Assembly: GCA_907163375.1 (NCBI GenBank) | Contig: CAJQUW010003408.1 | Span: 62,001-126,000, forward strand | Reading direction: 5' to 3' | DNA from: Prostheceraeus crozeri | Taxonomy: Eukaryota > Platyhelminthes > Polycladida > Euryleptidae | DNA length: 64,000 nucleotides | In this document: piece by piece, positions 49,851-60,877 of the stretch | How the letters are laid out: the number at the start of each line of letters is the position of its first letter | Position numbering within the stretch: the first letter of the stretch is position 1 | Translations under genes and position numbers: made by a program | Notes under the pieces: model-generated | What the model was told of the DNA's origin: nothing | Databases searched by the model: none | Seen by the model: the letters and a program-made list of their open reading frames with translations, nothing else

Positions 49851-50860
49851 TCACATCTTTATGCATTTCACAATGCCACTGTGGCACATCTTAATGTGCT
49901 GACACTGTGCTGAGCAGGCACCCCTGTCTTCCATGTGAGTCAGTCTCACCTTTTCAATGTTAGAATTAGACAGCTCGATGTGCATCATCGTTTCCTTTTC
50001 GAAAGGCTTGTTGCCTGTCGAAAGCAGCAATGCCATCTGCAAGTTGGCCTGCGTTAAATTTCTCACCGACTGTATCAAATCACGATTTTCATTCTTCATC
50101 TTCAAGTCTCTTTCCTCAGCGAGTCGCAAACACTCCTCGCGACGCCTCAACTCACTATTCACAGTTTCACTATTGTCAATCGTTTCATCCATATCAACAT
50201 TATACTGCCTCGTTCGCAGTATGTTGGAAGCAGCAGGCGCAGGAGCGTGAGCAGTTGCATTGGACATCGTAAGGGGAGCAGGAGTAGGATTGTGGGAAGC
50301 CGTAGGGTGATGATGGTGTAGTAGGAGAGGCAGTCCCCGGAGTAGGTGGTAATACTGTGGGCGGTGGCGATGCACCCCTATACTCCGGTGTAGGAGTGAA
50401 GGGGACGCGGACGCTGCAGGTTGAAGAAGATCGGATGTGGGAGAAGGAGACTTCTTCCTGTGATGCGCAGACCACTGTATCCTGTAATGAGAATAGAAAA
50501 TAATTGTATTATCTATACATCATTATATGGGAAAGAAGTTATTAATGTTTGTAAAGTTAACAATATAATAATATATAAATAATATATACATGTTTTTAAA
50601 ATGCAATGCTTGAAGGTTATCTTACCTTAGGAGTCATGACGATCTCATGATCAGAGCCGTCTTCTACCGCAACGTTGTATGAACTATTCTGGAATGAAAA
50701 TTTAACTGTTACAATCATTTTTTACATTTCAATTATCTGCTTTCATGTTCATTCCTAAGATGATACTTACCTTTGCAATTCTGCTATCATCACTGTCATC
50801 ATCAGATGAAATTGGCGATGATGTCTGTAGCAGTCCGTTGTTTAATCCAATCAAAACAAC
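49851..50860 (-). pseudogene. Spliced gene of unknown function, proline-rich with coiled coil
   Basis: Minus-strand exons with consensus splice sites: an acidic exon ending before GTAAGT near 50770, a short exon near 50690-50627 ending before GTAAGATAAC, and a long terminal exon from about 50480. The terminal exon begins with a Ser/Pro-rich stretch (VPFTPTPEYRG, PPPTVLPPTPG), changes frame near 50305, then continues as NVDMDETIDNSE and a coiled coil (RRREECLRLAEERDLK) to the stop at 49851. The frame change suggests decay or an unseen intron. Function not recognised. Confidence 0.45.
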
Positions 50861-51137
50861 CAGGTATTCCAATTGATGATTTATTGAATGAAGTACTGGG
50901 TTTATATAGCAAAATGTGAGGTCTCATTATAGTCAACTCTAAAGCGCTCACTTTAGGTTATTTAAAGCACAAAATTCAATTACAAATATCTTGCGGCAGA
51001 AACACTTTATTGTAGAAAATAAAGTCATACACAAATAATTAGTGGTAAACTTTGATAACCACGGCGCAGTTTATTTCTTGCGCGAAGTTCGAATTTAGTT
51101 TCGATTCGAAACGTGGATGAATTGGTAAGCGCCTGTT

Positions 51138-52271
51138 ACAATGTCGCTGACGAGGAGTCTTCCGAAGAGGACTCATCCGATGAGGACTCGCGGATGCTGT
51201 ACGGCTTTTCCTCATTGTCCTTCATACGTAGATGACGTTGACGTAAGTGGCGTTGAGAGGACACTGCGATCTCAAGACCTTTCAATTATAAAGATCGGAT
51301 TGCCTGCAATAGGAATAATAGACCAAATGATTAGAGAGTGATTATTAAGACATGATAAATTTTTATGAGTATTTTATAGATTGTGTGAGTGTATACTGCA
51401 ACAATGATACTTGCAGGTCTCTGACATTCATTCTTTTCCACCGCTCTTAACTTGGGAATAGGGGGCAGATTTTGGAACAGCTGAAAAGTTAACAATGTTA
51501 TAAAATTTTCTAGTTATGCAGGTGTAGACCTTGCAACTAATACTTACGGGATGTGGATGAACTCTTTTCTCCATCATAGCCAATTTCGGAACAGATGGCA
51601 GACTGTTGAAATGCTGAAAGAAAGAGTTTAGTAGTAAAAACATATTTAATATCATGAATGTTTGACTGTAAAATACTTACATCTCTTGCTGTAGGCAATT
51701 TCTTTACAACTGCCTTCACATTCTTCGTTTGCGGTTCTGAAATCTGAAATTTTAAGAAAATATGCTTACTACATGCATACTTGCACTGGCTTCATAAGTG
51801 CCATTCATCATTGTTTCGTTCAAAACAAAATTTAAAATAAGCATTTAACAGTACTCACTTCATAATCAGATAGTGACGTGTCACTATCAATAAACTGTCG
51901 CAACTTTGCTTTCATAGATCGTGCCTTTTGTTTTGGAGGTTTGGAAGCTTTCGCGACTTCATCGCATGGCTTGAAACCCCTGTCGCCGGCCTGTCCTCCT
52001 TGGCAAACAACCTTTCCAGTTTCCTCTTCTCTGCGGCCGAGGTCAGGTTGATGCCTTTGCGCCCATTTCCAAGTGCGCAGACAGTATGGGCTTGAATGAA
52101 CGCCTCATCCCCGTCACTGTTCGCCTTCTCAGTGCTCTTCAAATATGTCTTGCATGTAGGGCAATAAAGGTACGTACCATCGCTTTTGTTAGCTTGACGA
52201 ACCGGCAAATTGCAAGTACTGCAATAATAGAAGACAAGTCTCTGTCGGGAGATGCTTGGCGTTCGAACCAA
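51138..52271 (-). CDS. Spliced zinc-ribbon gene with repeated small exons
   Basis: Minus strand. The first exon (ATG 52271) encodes a zinc ribbon, YYCSTC...YLYCPTC, then a basic region; the frame shifts near 51985 and the other frame continues to a GTGAGTAC donor near 51860. Further small exons with clean acceptors and GTAAGT donors follow: one ending KLPTARD (about 51745-51682), one with HFNSLPSVPKLA (about 51614-51549), one with LFQNLPPIPKLR (from about 51483). A separate frame with an acidic tail (SSSDESSSEDSSS) ends at the stop 51138-51140. The LP.(V/I)PKL exons look duplicated. Family not recognised; whether it is functional is open. Confidence 0.45.
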
Positions 52272-53230
52272 AGTTTAATAATCTAAATTAGAAAAATATT
52301 AAGATGAAACACAGATTCGTTATGCTGAATCAATTTTAAGAGGTGTTTTTCATATAGAGACATCAAGTTTGGAATCAGCTGAGTAAATGTTATTTAATTT
52401 CGAAAAAAACATTGAAACGAAACTGACTTTTCGAAGACAACGAAAGTTCAGAGATTCATTAAAAGTATTTTAATTTGAAGAACAGCTGATTGAAAATAGA
52501 ATTAATGTGCAAGTACTTTATTATTTAGAAACGAAATCTGGTTGTCTTTATTTAAATTCAAACACTACATCAATCAAGATTGCTTGATTCATGTGCATTG
52601 CATATGCTATAATAAAACGAAGTAAAGAGTTGTGATTAATAATATAACCTAGTGTTTTTTCCTATCCTAAAAGACAACCATGTATTTTAAACTATTTGGT
52701 TATAGGAACTTAAAAATGTACCTATTCCCGAACTTGGAAAGTAGTAAATACTAGATGATTAAAATCACTTCAGAAATGTAATTGTAAATCGACGAAACAT
52801 AGAAGCGTAGAACGAGGTCTGGTATGCACACCAAATAATTCAAAACTGAGTGAAGAACGGAGATCTACAAGTTCTTTATAAATTCAACAAAGGAACCGTG
52901 AACAGAGACTTGATGACATTATGTCATCAGATTGGCACAGCAAAACAAATTTGACAATTTTAAACAAAATAATAGGCAGCTGGCTCATTTTATCCATAAG
53001 AATGGAATGGCTATCAAAAGCTATGAATACGGCTCTTATAAATAGTATAAAATCCACTTTATGTATCTATCATGAACATAACCAAGTTAATTCAAATGAA
53101 TTCAGAGAGTTTGACCATTGTTATATGCAAATTAATTATTTAATTTGCAAATATATACATGGCAACATTTTTGAAGCGAACATTTTAAGATATTTGAATT
53201 GCATGCCAATTTCCGCAGTTCGAATTTCCC
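52272..53230. other. Intergenic, nothing recognised
   Basis: AT-rich. One 108-codon plus-strand frame (52921-53247) has no recognisable feature and is not called. Confidence 0.45.
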
Positions 53231-54040
53231 GTCAAAATGTTGGTTAAAGCTCTTGGAGGAAATGTTCAAATTTGGAATTTTAAATTTCAAATTTCGCGCT
53301 GAATTTCGAAATTTTCAATTCGCGCCAAAATTCAAATAATAGATTAGGGTTAAGTTTAAGGCTAGGGTTAGGTTCAGGTTTGAGGTAAGAAAAAAAATTA
53401 GCTATGGCACCTGGAGAAGAATTATTAGAATTTAAAATTATTTTGAAATTAAGTAAACACTCGAAAATTTATTTACCCTACAATCCGAAAAATTTTGAGG
53501 GCGCGAAGCCTCGAATTTTTTAGGTCCCCTCCTCCGTGATGAAGTGTATGAAGGTCAAAGGTCAAGGTTAGGTCAGACGTCAAGGCCAAGGTCATAGGTT
53601 TATGTATGATGATCATTTTGAGTTACAAAACTTTAACGTTGAAAATTTTAAAAATCTTGAAAACCTAGTCTTTTTTCTAAGAATACTCAGAATTTTTCCA
53701 GTCGCGCATACTTGCATACAACAAGGATTTTTTCATTGAATGGATGAAATGGATGATTCTCTTTTCATTCTGATTCCAGTGGTCTATAGTGTGCAATATG
53801 TATGACACCATCCGGAGCAGCTATAGACCTTTGAAAGATGGATAGAATTTTAGTTGAGAAATTTTGAAATTTGAAATCATTAATTTACTTATTGCATACA
53901 CTTGCATACAGCAGAGATTTTTTCATCGAATGGGTACATGCCTTGTATCTTTCTCTAACCAATGATGTATTGTATGCAATGTGCATGATATCATCCTGAA
54001 GTGGTACAAGCATTTGAAAAATATTGTAAATCTCTTCTAG
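53231..54040. repeat. Repeat-rich stretch with a diverged direct duplication
   Basis: 53708-53850 and 53898-54030 share CTTGCATACA.CA..GATTTTTTCAT.GAATG and a later ATG..ACCATCC/ATCATCC stretch, an old tandem duplication of about 190 bp. Upstream, 53340-53385 has GGGTTA-like short repeats, and 53545-53595 AAGGTCAAGGT-like repeats. Confidence 0.6.
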
Positions 54041-54350
54041 CTTTTATCCAATTTGACTATTATTTGAATTACACATCAATATTCACTCGAACTTTATTCT
54101 AGTATGTTCAAAGCTGCTTCAAAGCTTCGAACAAGTAATTTGAAATATTAAACTTATAAATACTTGTTAATAACTTTTTCAGAGATGAATATATCCCCAG
54201 TTTCCATTCAAACCTTATCAGGAATTAAATTTGTGAAATTATAAAACAAGATTGTTCATTTATTTAAAGTCATATTTAAGATAAAAAGTTACATATCGTT
54301 GATATCAGGGAAAGGAATGAGTTTTTTTAAGTCAACACGAACACGCACTC
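54041..54350. other. Intergenic, nothing recognised
   Basis: AT-rich, no gene or repeat supported. Confidence 0.45.
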
Positions 54351-54796
54351 TTATCTTCTAGGGGCATCAGGGCAGCGGCGTGGCGTGGCTGGATCTATAA
54401 TGCTAAACTCCAGCGCAGTTGTAAGATTCCTTTCATCGAGTTCCATTCGCACACATATACGCTTCGTGTGGATCCTCCTGGACGCATTCCAAACATCTCT
54501 TCCACAGGCTGTCTTCACCGTAATCGTGGCTTCCATCGGTGTTTCGATCACACTCCTCCGACCATGCTCTTATCTTCGTATGACTCCGGAGGAGTTACGG
54601 GTCCTGTTCCGAATACCTGTTCCGATTCGATCCTTTCAACTGGAGCTGGAGAAACGGGAGGTGTGGTGATACTATGCATGGTTAGCGTAATTACAAGAGA
54701 TAACCTTCAATATTGTACTTGAGGATTAGAACCTTTCATGACAATTGGTACACAGCTAGGACTTATATGCTTTTTAAACAAAGGAATTCACAACAG

Positions 54797-54838
54797 CCAA
54801 TCAGAGAGGTTCCAATTTTCCCTAAAGGGATATATAAG
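54797..54838 (+). promoter_or_regulatory. CCAAT + TATA promoter
   Basis: CCAATCAGAG (54797-54806) then TATATAAG (54831-54838), 24 bp apart, 60 bp before the ATG at 54898. An inverted pair GAGGATTAGAAC / GTTCTAATCCTC (about 54721 and 54862) brackets the promoter. Confidence 0.6.
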
Positions 54839-54897
54839 GATGTCATTGTTCCAATTAAGCAAGTTCTAATCCTCGTGAAGAACGAATCGATTTCATC

Positions 54898-55134
54898 ATG
54901 AGTACCCAGAAACAACTGTTCTGTATCCAGAATGAAAGCCAAATCATAATCGGTGGACCTTTGGATACGAACGTTAATTTGTGTTGCGGATGCAAGGTAG
55001 AGTTGCGGAAGACTCTAACAGTTACAGCACTCCGAAGGAGAAAGGGACTGCCGGCGAAGTGCCCTTTACATGAGTGTGAACAAGAGTTCACAAACAATAT
55101 AACATTCCTCGAATGGGCTCATTTTTGCGGCTAA
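54898..55134 (+). CDS. Small Cys-rich protein behind TATA promoter
   Basis: 78 residues, ATG 54898, about 60 bp downstream of TATATAAG. It contains CCGCK near residue 29 and CPLHECEQ further on, then a Cys close to the end, so a zinc-binding or disulfide fold is possible. Family not recognised. The short leader, good promoter and intact frame argue for a real transcript. The shared promoter motif links it with the genes near 31.6 kb and 60.9 kb. Confidence 0.5.
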   Translation: MSTQKQLFCIQNESQIIIGGPLDTNVNLCCGCKVELRKTLTVTALRRRKGLPAKCPLHECEQEFTNNITFLEWAHFCG

Positions 55135-55139
55135 TTACA

Positions 55140-55466
55140 CTTACATTGTAAACCTCTTACTTTTACTTCACGAATTCTGTAATTCTTCACGATTAGCAAA
55201 TAATAGAACATTGATGACATAATTTCTGATCTGTAAACGCATTATGAAAATAAATAAAAATTGTCATCATGGTCACAATGGTCACAATTGTCGCATTTGA
55301 TCAAGCAGTCTGAAAACTGACAACTATCTGTTGAAGTTCCGAAATAAATGTTCGCATCCCTGTTCTAATTCGCTCACTTTAATTCAATCTCGGAACAGGT
55401 CGTTACAACCCTAGTACACAATTGATTGTACCGAACTACGAAAGATGAACTCAATTCAAATCCCAA
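55140..55466. other. Intergenic, nothing recognised
   Basis: Contains a short ATGGTCACAATGGTCACAAT duplication near 55270 and nothing else supported. Confidence 0.45.
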
Positions 55467-55890
55467 TCGGAACGCGGTTCCTATTCACATGATCGGAACG
55501 CGATTCCTATTCACATGATTGGAACGCGGTTCCCATTAGTATGATCGAAACGCGATTCTTATTCACATGATTGGAACGCGATTCTTATTTACATGATTCG
55601 AACGCGGTTCCTATTCACATGATTGGAACGCGGTTCCTATTCACATGATCGGAACGCGGTTCCTATTCACATGATCGGAACGCGGTTCCTATTCACATGA
55701 TCGGAACGCGGTTCCTATTCACATGATCGGAACGCGGTTCCTATTCACATAATTGGAACGAGGTTCCTATTAGCATGATCGGAACGCGGTTCCTATTCAC
55801 ATGATCAGAACGCGGTTCCTATTCACATGATCGGAACGCGGTTCCTATTCACATGATCGGACCGCGGTTCCTATTTACATGTTTGGAACG
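55467..55890. repeat. 26-bp minisatellite, about 16 copies
   Basis: Unit CGGAACGCGGTTCCTATTCA followed by CATGAT. About 16 head-to-tail copies with scattered point changes; the central copies are identical. The unit holds the palindrome GGAACGCGGTTCC-like core. No spacers separate the copies, so it is not CRISPR-like. Confidence 0.95.
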
Positions 55891-56072
55891 CCGATCGCAT
55901 CCTCGTTTAAATCCTCACTTCACGCGTTCATATTATTAACTACTAATGCCTTTGAAATATCCGGAGATATCATCTGTACAGCCAATGTGTTTCTTGAGTC
56001 AAGGGTTGTGGAAGTGTGATCTTGAATGGCAACTACGTCACTTGTCGTCTAGCCATGCGGACGATACGCGTG

Positions 56073-56400
56073 CTAATTTTCACCAAAGCACTCAACTAAC
56101 TTGTCCTTGACATTGCGTAGCACAAGTCTCTCAAACATCTTGTTGAAAGCGCTCGATATCGAAATAGGACGGAAATCGAAGAGGGTCGTTTTATTTATCT
56201 TTGGAATTGGGTGAACAAATGAATGCTTGAAACAGTCAGAAACACTGCGAGTTCGTAAAGATTCGTTGTAGATGACACTTAAAGGCTCAGCCAACCAACG
56301 CGCCCCAGCAACAATAAGACACATAGGGATCCCATCAGGTCCACTAGCCTTTCGTGTTTTCAAATTAATCAACTCTCGGAAGACAAAACATGCTGGATTT
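56073..56400 (-). pseudogene. Non-LTR retrotransposon reverse transcriptase fragment
   Basis: The minus-strand frame contains LKTRKASGPDGIP, then FVHPIPKINKTTLFDFRPIS and NKMFERLV, which are RT motifs 0-2 of a LINE (K..K..GPDGI.....PI.K......YRPIS). The catalytic YxDD part is missing, so it is a dead fragment. Confidence 0.88.
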
Positions 56401-58060
56401 TAAATCGCCAGTCGTCATTCTGTGTTGGAAGCAATTCAACGTGATGTGTCACTGAAATTCGAATGAAATCCATTGCTAAATGCCGCCAAGAAATCACTGG
56501 CCTTAGAGAAACTGCTCTTCAATGATCGGAAGATATCCAACTTTGCCATGTTACCTCTGACTTCATTTACAACTTTCCATAAGCCATAAGTAATTGTCTT
56601 ATGACGATTTGTCCAAATCAGCTTCGGAGACGCAATCTCAACTTGAACTTTACTTTTGAAGTGAAAGTGACGCTACCAATTTGGATTCCTGGCAGATTTG
56701 TTTGCAATGTTGCCTATATTGAATCGCAAATTTGTTTGATGCAGCCGATAGTAGCCCATGCCAAAAACAAGTGCAAAATAAGCAGCGATGAGTCATGGAA
56801 AAGCCCGTGACAAAAACAAGTGCAAAATGAGCAGCGATGAGTCATCAGGCAAACATCAGTGATGTGGCGCCAAGGATGTGCTGGGAATGATCGGACCGAG
56901 TCGAGGAAACCGTTCCTATGTTAGAATGGAGCTCCGAGACCCTTCGAGATTTTTCGTCAAAAAAAAATTTTTCAACATTTTGACCAAAGTTGCTCAGAAA
57001 CATGTGAAACAAACTTCTATCAAGGTTTTTTTTCTTGAAAATGTTAAATTGTAGCCTACTTTGGTGACGACTATCTTAGGAATGAAAGTGAATGAAGAGC
57101 TCCGGTTTCTTTTAGTGGAAACACCGCAGTTTGTTCTCTAGGAACCTACCTTTTCAGATCTGTGGAAGGTTTCGTTTCCAAATGAGAGCTTGTTTAAAAT
57201 CGAATTTTTGCGCATTTCTCAAGATTTTGGATAGTTTGAAAAAACGAGTTTTTTCAACTCGGCTTCTGGTAATCGTAGAGAGTCGAGGGATGGCCTAAAT
57301 GAAAGGTTAGAGCGAGAAAACGTGACTGTCAAAATTTGAAGTCAATCGGAGCTTTAGAACCTGAGATAGAAGTGTTTAAAGTTTTGGATGATTGAGATTA
57401 CGTCATCAGCTGATTGCACAAACTATACAAGCTGGGAACCGAATGAGAAATGTCATTAAGACGAGAGATATTGTCAAAGGTAGGTCGTCTCTCCGGATCT
57501 CTGATGATAGCATCGGCTATCTGCTGATATCATCTAAGGTGTCAGACTTATAGGTTAGCCAGACTATGGCTTGTGATCACTTTGATCAAGTAGGTCCAAT
57601 ACTTATAAACGGTGTATCTTCGGTTCTAGTGCACCGATTGAGTTGATTCAAAAAAGGTTCGATGGTTATTGATCAGACCTATATTTGCAGACTACTTATG
57701 GAATTTCATAAGTAGTACTAAATGCTGAAAAATTTAAATTTGCCTTTTTTGATGTTTTATAAAGTTTTCAAACCTTCTGAATACAATAAAGACCTTTATA
57801 AAGTTGTCAGAGGCGAGCTTCGGCTCGAGACTTGCTTCCTGATGTAAATAACTCCACCGGTTTTCATGTCAAAATCGGGGTCCGAATACCAACACATTGA
57901 TATGACGCAGCTCTGTCCGCGGGAGGTTGGATTTGAGGGCCGAGGCCTTGGAGTCGGGATCCCTCTAAGTAATGCCTGTAACGGATTCATCAGCCTAGCT
58001 TCTCTATCCTCATTGACATACTAGTTGAATTTTAAAATTGATGGTTAATGGATGTTTTAA
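56401..58060. other. Intergenic DNA, nothing recognised
   Basis: A local duplication of CCAAAAACAAGTGCAAAAT...AGCAGCGATGAGTCAT lies near 56762 and 56812. Elsewhere no gene, RNA or repeat can be supported. Confidence 0.5.
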
Positions 58061-58367
58061 CACCTAAACGCTTGCTATCAAGTCGCTATGGCTTCTGCTA
58101 TCAAGCCTTTGTGAAATATCGTCTAGCCTCAGTAACTCAGGGTTGCCAACGTCTATCGTTTGTCATTGTAACTTAGTAAAAATGAGAGGGTTACTGCAGG
58201 CTTGACGTCAAAACTTTTCGCGTCATAGGGTAACCAGTCTTTGTGTTGGGAGTTGGTTACTGAAACCACGGTGACTGAAGATGCCCATATTTGGTAAAAC
58301 CGCTGTTGTCATGTTAAACGCATGGCAAAATAGGGAAGGTCTGAATCATGGCTTTGTGCTCACTGGG

Positions 58368-58621
58368 TATATAAGCCGCGTCTTTTCTCCAGTCTTCACA
58401 CCTGTTTCAAGCTGGAAGACGAACGGTGAGTGTTCTGACGTTTGCTATCAAACGTTGCAAGTTAGGCTTCTCTAGACTTCACTTCTATTTCCTAATGAAC
58501 AGTGAGTGTTCTGACAACGTTTGTTATCAAACGTTGCAAGCTAGGCCTCATGTAGATGATATTATTCCTATGAGATGACTACTATTATCTCAATCTCACA
58601 AACTATCCTATCTCCTTTCAG
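58368..58621 (+). promoter_or_regulatory. TATA promoter and 5'-leader intron of the 300-residue gene
   Basis: TATATAAG at 58368-58375. A donor GGTGAGTG near 58425 and an acceptor (TCTCCTTTCAG, ending 58621) frame an intron; the ATG follows at 58631. Inside, the stretch GTGAGTGTTCTGAC...TATCAAACGTTGCAA is duplicated (58424-58460, 58503-58540), giving two alternative donors. Confidence 0.55.
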
Positions 58622-58630
58622 AGATAGACA

Positions 58631-59533
58631 ATGACAAAAGATAGTAACAAGAAGCTTCAGTTGGCGAAGTGTGGCTGTGGAAATGTATTTAGGGGTGAGA
58701 GACTTCGATTCCATTTGTCGAAGAATGAGGGGCATGTTGTAGCGGTGAGGGTGTGGTATTGTGTGTGGTGTAATGTCAGGAGTGATGAGCAGTGCGATGA
58801 GTTTAGCATGGCGACCTCAAAGTGTGAAAATAGGGTGATAGGGAAGGACATGATGAAGAAATTGCTGTGTGGAGAGAGGGGAATGTTGTTTGAAACAGGC
58901 ATGGTGGCGTGCGAACCTCCGAAGAGTGTTGAGCCAAGTGTTGAGCGTTTGAGTGATGTGTCGAGTGATGTGGATTTGGATGATGAAGTGAGTGCACCCA
59001 AAAGAAAAAGGATTGTTGTAGAGAGTGAGGATGGGAGTGAGTTTGAGACTGTAGATGTGAAGAGGCGTGTTGTCAGTGAGGAAGAGATTGCAGTGAAGAC
59101 GATTTTGCCAGCGACTAAGCCGCTGGCACAATCATCTCCTGAGCGATTGCCGAAGTGTGTTGTGAGAGTGAGTCAGTCGAGTGCACCAGGCAAAGTGGTG
59201 CTGTTGAAGGATGATGCGCTGGTGTATGGGAATGTGAGGAATGAATGTGACAGGTTGCGGGGTAAGTTGAATGCTGTAAAGAGTACGTTGAAGGAGGTGA
59301 CTGTTGAGCGCGATGGATTGAAGGCGAGTGCTGACAGTGTGAGTAAGAAGTTGAAAGAGTGTGCGGAGGCGAAAAAAAGTGAAGTGGCTGAAAGAAAGTT
59401 GAGGGAAGCGATGGAGGGAAAGTTGGATGAGAGTGAGCGAGAGCGAAGTAGGGAGTGTAAGTTGAAGGAGGAGGCGTTGAAGCGAGTGAGTGAGCTTGAG
59501 CGTGAGTTGGCGTGTTTGAGGAAGAATGATTAG
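58631..59533 (+). CDS. Unknown 300-residue protein: zinc-binding N-terminus, coiled-coil C-terminus
   Basis: 300 residues. Residues 13-35 contain CGCG....H......H, and 40-65 a CVWC...C......C cluster, so a metal-binding N-terminus is likely. The middle is acidic, then carries a possible nuclear-localisation patch (PKRKR near 124). From about 210 to the end is a highly charged coiled coil (LKECAEAKKSEVAERKL). The G-rich codon use gives long antisense frames, which are shadows. Family not recognised. It sits 3 kb upstream of the element C polymerase and shares promoter-proximal TTGCTATCA motifs with it, so it may belong to that element (inference). Confidence 0.6.
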   Translation: MTKDSNKKLQLAKCGCGNVFRGERLRFHLSKNEGHVVAVRVWYCVWCNVRSDEQCDEFSMATSKCENRVIGKDMMKKLLCGERGMLFETGMVACEPPKSVEPSVERLSDVSSDVDLDDEVSAPKRKRIVVESEDGSEFETVDVKRRVVSEEEIAVKTILPATKPLAQSSPERLPKCVVRVSQSSAPGKVVLLKDDALVYGNVRNECDRLRGKLNAVKSTLKEVTVERDGLKASADSVSKKLKECAEAKKSEVAERKLREAMEGKLDESERERSRECKLKEEALKRVSELERELACLRKND

Positions 59534-60302
59534 TCGAAGTCCCTCACTTCCATTCACATTCCTGTCCTGGGTGTTGTCCCCGAACGTCCACTCATTTTTC
59601 CAAATATTTCAATGGACCACACCCAGGAGTGTTTCAATAGTGCGGATGTTCGGTGCTATCACCTCAACATCAAACATCGAGAGAACATCCGCATTGAATA
59701 CAGGAAGCCGCACAAATTAAGTAAGTATTATGACTGGAACATAACATTGTACCATCTTCCTCATCCTTACTTCTTTCATTCCAGGCCAACCGAAAAAGAC
59801 CTAATCGTTCCCCGCATGTCAGTCCCGAGAACACACCATGGGCCCTCTTAAGGGTCAACCTTATAATGCAGCGAACGTGGTCCCAAGCCCACCACATGTC
59901 CTTGGACATGGATGCAGAGGGAAGGTTGAAAAAAAATGATGAAATAAAATGGATGGGTCAATTTTGTGCCATACACAAACACATTACAGATTTCTCTCTT
60001 CACGAGTCTGTCAAGCGCTTCGTCACTCATGGATCCTACTGAAACAAGATTCGGCAAACGCTGTTTCGTATACGGTTTGCTGTGAACACTTCTGTGAAAA
60101 CTCACAAGAAAGGATGATGTAAAGAAACAATCAATATTCTTAAACGAACAGAAGTGTGTTACCAAAACTTAGAACATCAAGTAAACGTTGTCAAAACCAA
60201 ACTTACAACAAACTATAATGTTCAACACTAGAAACTTGAAAAATAAATAGTATCAAGTATGATGGTAGTGAAGTAAAAAACTTGAGTGCTGTCAACATTT
60301 TA
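59534..60302. other. No supported gene
   Basis: A short frame from ATG 59612 (MDHTQECFNSADVRCYHLN...) could splice at GTAAGT (near 59719) to an acceptor (TTTCATTCCAG, near 59784) and stop soon after. Too short to call. Confidence 0.4.
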
Positions 60303-60572
60303 TTAGGTTGAATCCAATTTAGTTTTGGAAATATCAATGACAGTATGGTTCAGAAGCAAATGATCGCGGTAACCATGAAAGTTGTCCATCCGAGAATTTA
60401 TCTTCTGCAGATGTCGTGTATAAAACTCAGAAGCATCAGTAACATGTTCTTGTCCATAGGAACGAAATTGAAAGTCAACACTTTCCGCTTCTTCACCTTG
60501 TGGAAAATGAATGTAGTTGACATTTGCAATTAAGTGAGCCTGGATGAGACTGTCTTTGAAATAAGATATCAA
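60303..60572 (-). CDS. Unknown protein, paralogue of 31864-32277
   Basis: 89 codons. QFRSYGQEHVTDASEFYTRH and SRMDNFHGYRDHLLL align with the C-terminal half of the protein at 31864-32277. The N-terminal half is missing or in an unseen exon, so this may be partial. It is divergent from the TATA promoter at 60823-60877. Family not recognised. Confidence 0.45.
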   Translation of the reverse strand: MISYFKDSLIQAHLIANVNYIHFPQGEEAESVDFQFRSYGQEHVTDASEFYTRHLQKINSRMDNFHGYRDHLLLNHTVIDISKTKLDST

Positions 60573-60822
60573 CTCCGTAAATATTTCTCGTGTCTAGTCT
60601 AAACATGCTTCCAATTCTGTCTCCTTCCTTTGAAACTCAAGGATGTAATCTTGTATTAAGCCTCCGAAGCTCTCTTAATGAAGACGAATCGTGCAATCAT
60701 CATGTTTCAATGTATTGGCTTCAGGCGCCTTGTTGAGTCTATTGCTAAACATCATTTTTGCCTAAGACGATTTCAACAACGCGTTACAAATGTGCGTGCG
60801 CACATTGGGAACTCTAACTCGT

Positions 60823-60877
60823 CTCTGATTGGACGAGAGGTCTCATCCATTCACCGCTTTGGACAATCTTATAAAAG
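60823..60877 (+). promoter_or_regulatory. CCAAT + TATA promoter
   Basis: CTCTGATTGG (60823-60832, inverted CCAATCAGAG) and TATAAAAG (60870-60877). It is followed by a CACAAG|GTGAGT donor near 60918 and three TGCTATCA motifs at 60936-60990. Confidence 0.6.

Noticed and set aside
53340..53390. Interstitial telomere repeat (TTAGGG-like)
   Set aside because: Only a few scattered GGGTTA units mixed with other G-rich words; no array.
55467..55890. CRISPR array
   Set aside because: Repeats are directly adjacent without spacers, in animal DNA with no cas genes.
58657..59557. Long minus-strand frames opposite the 300-residue gene
   Set aside because: Shadows caused by the G-rich codon use of the plus-strand gene; their composition (Leu/Thr/His-rich) is typical of antisense reading.
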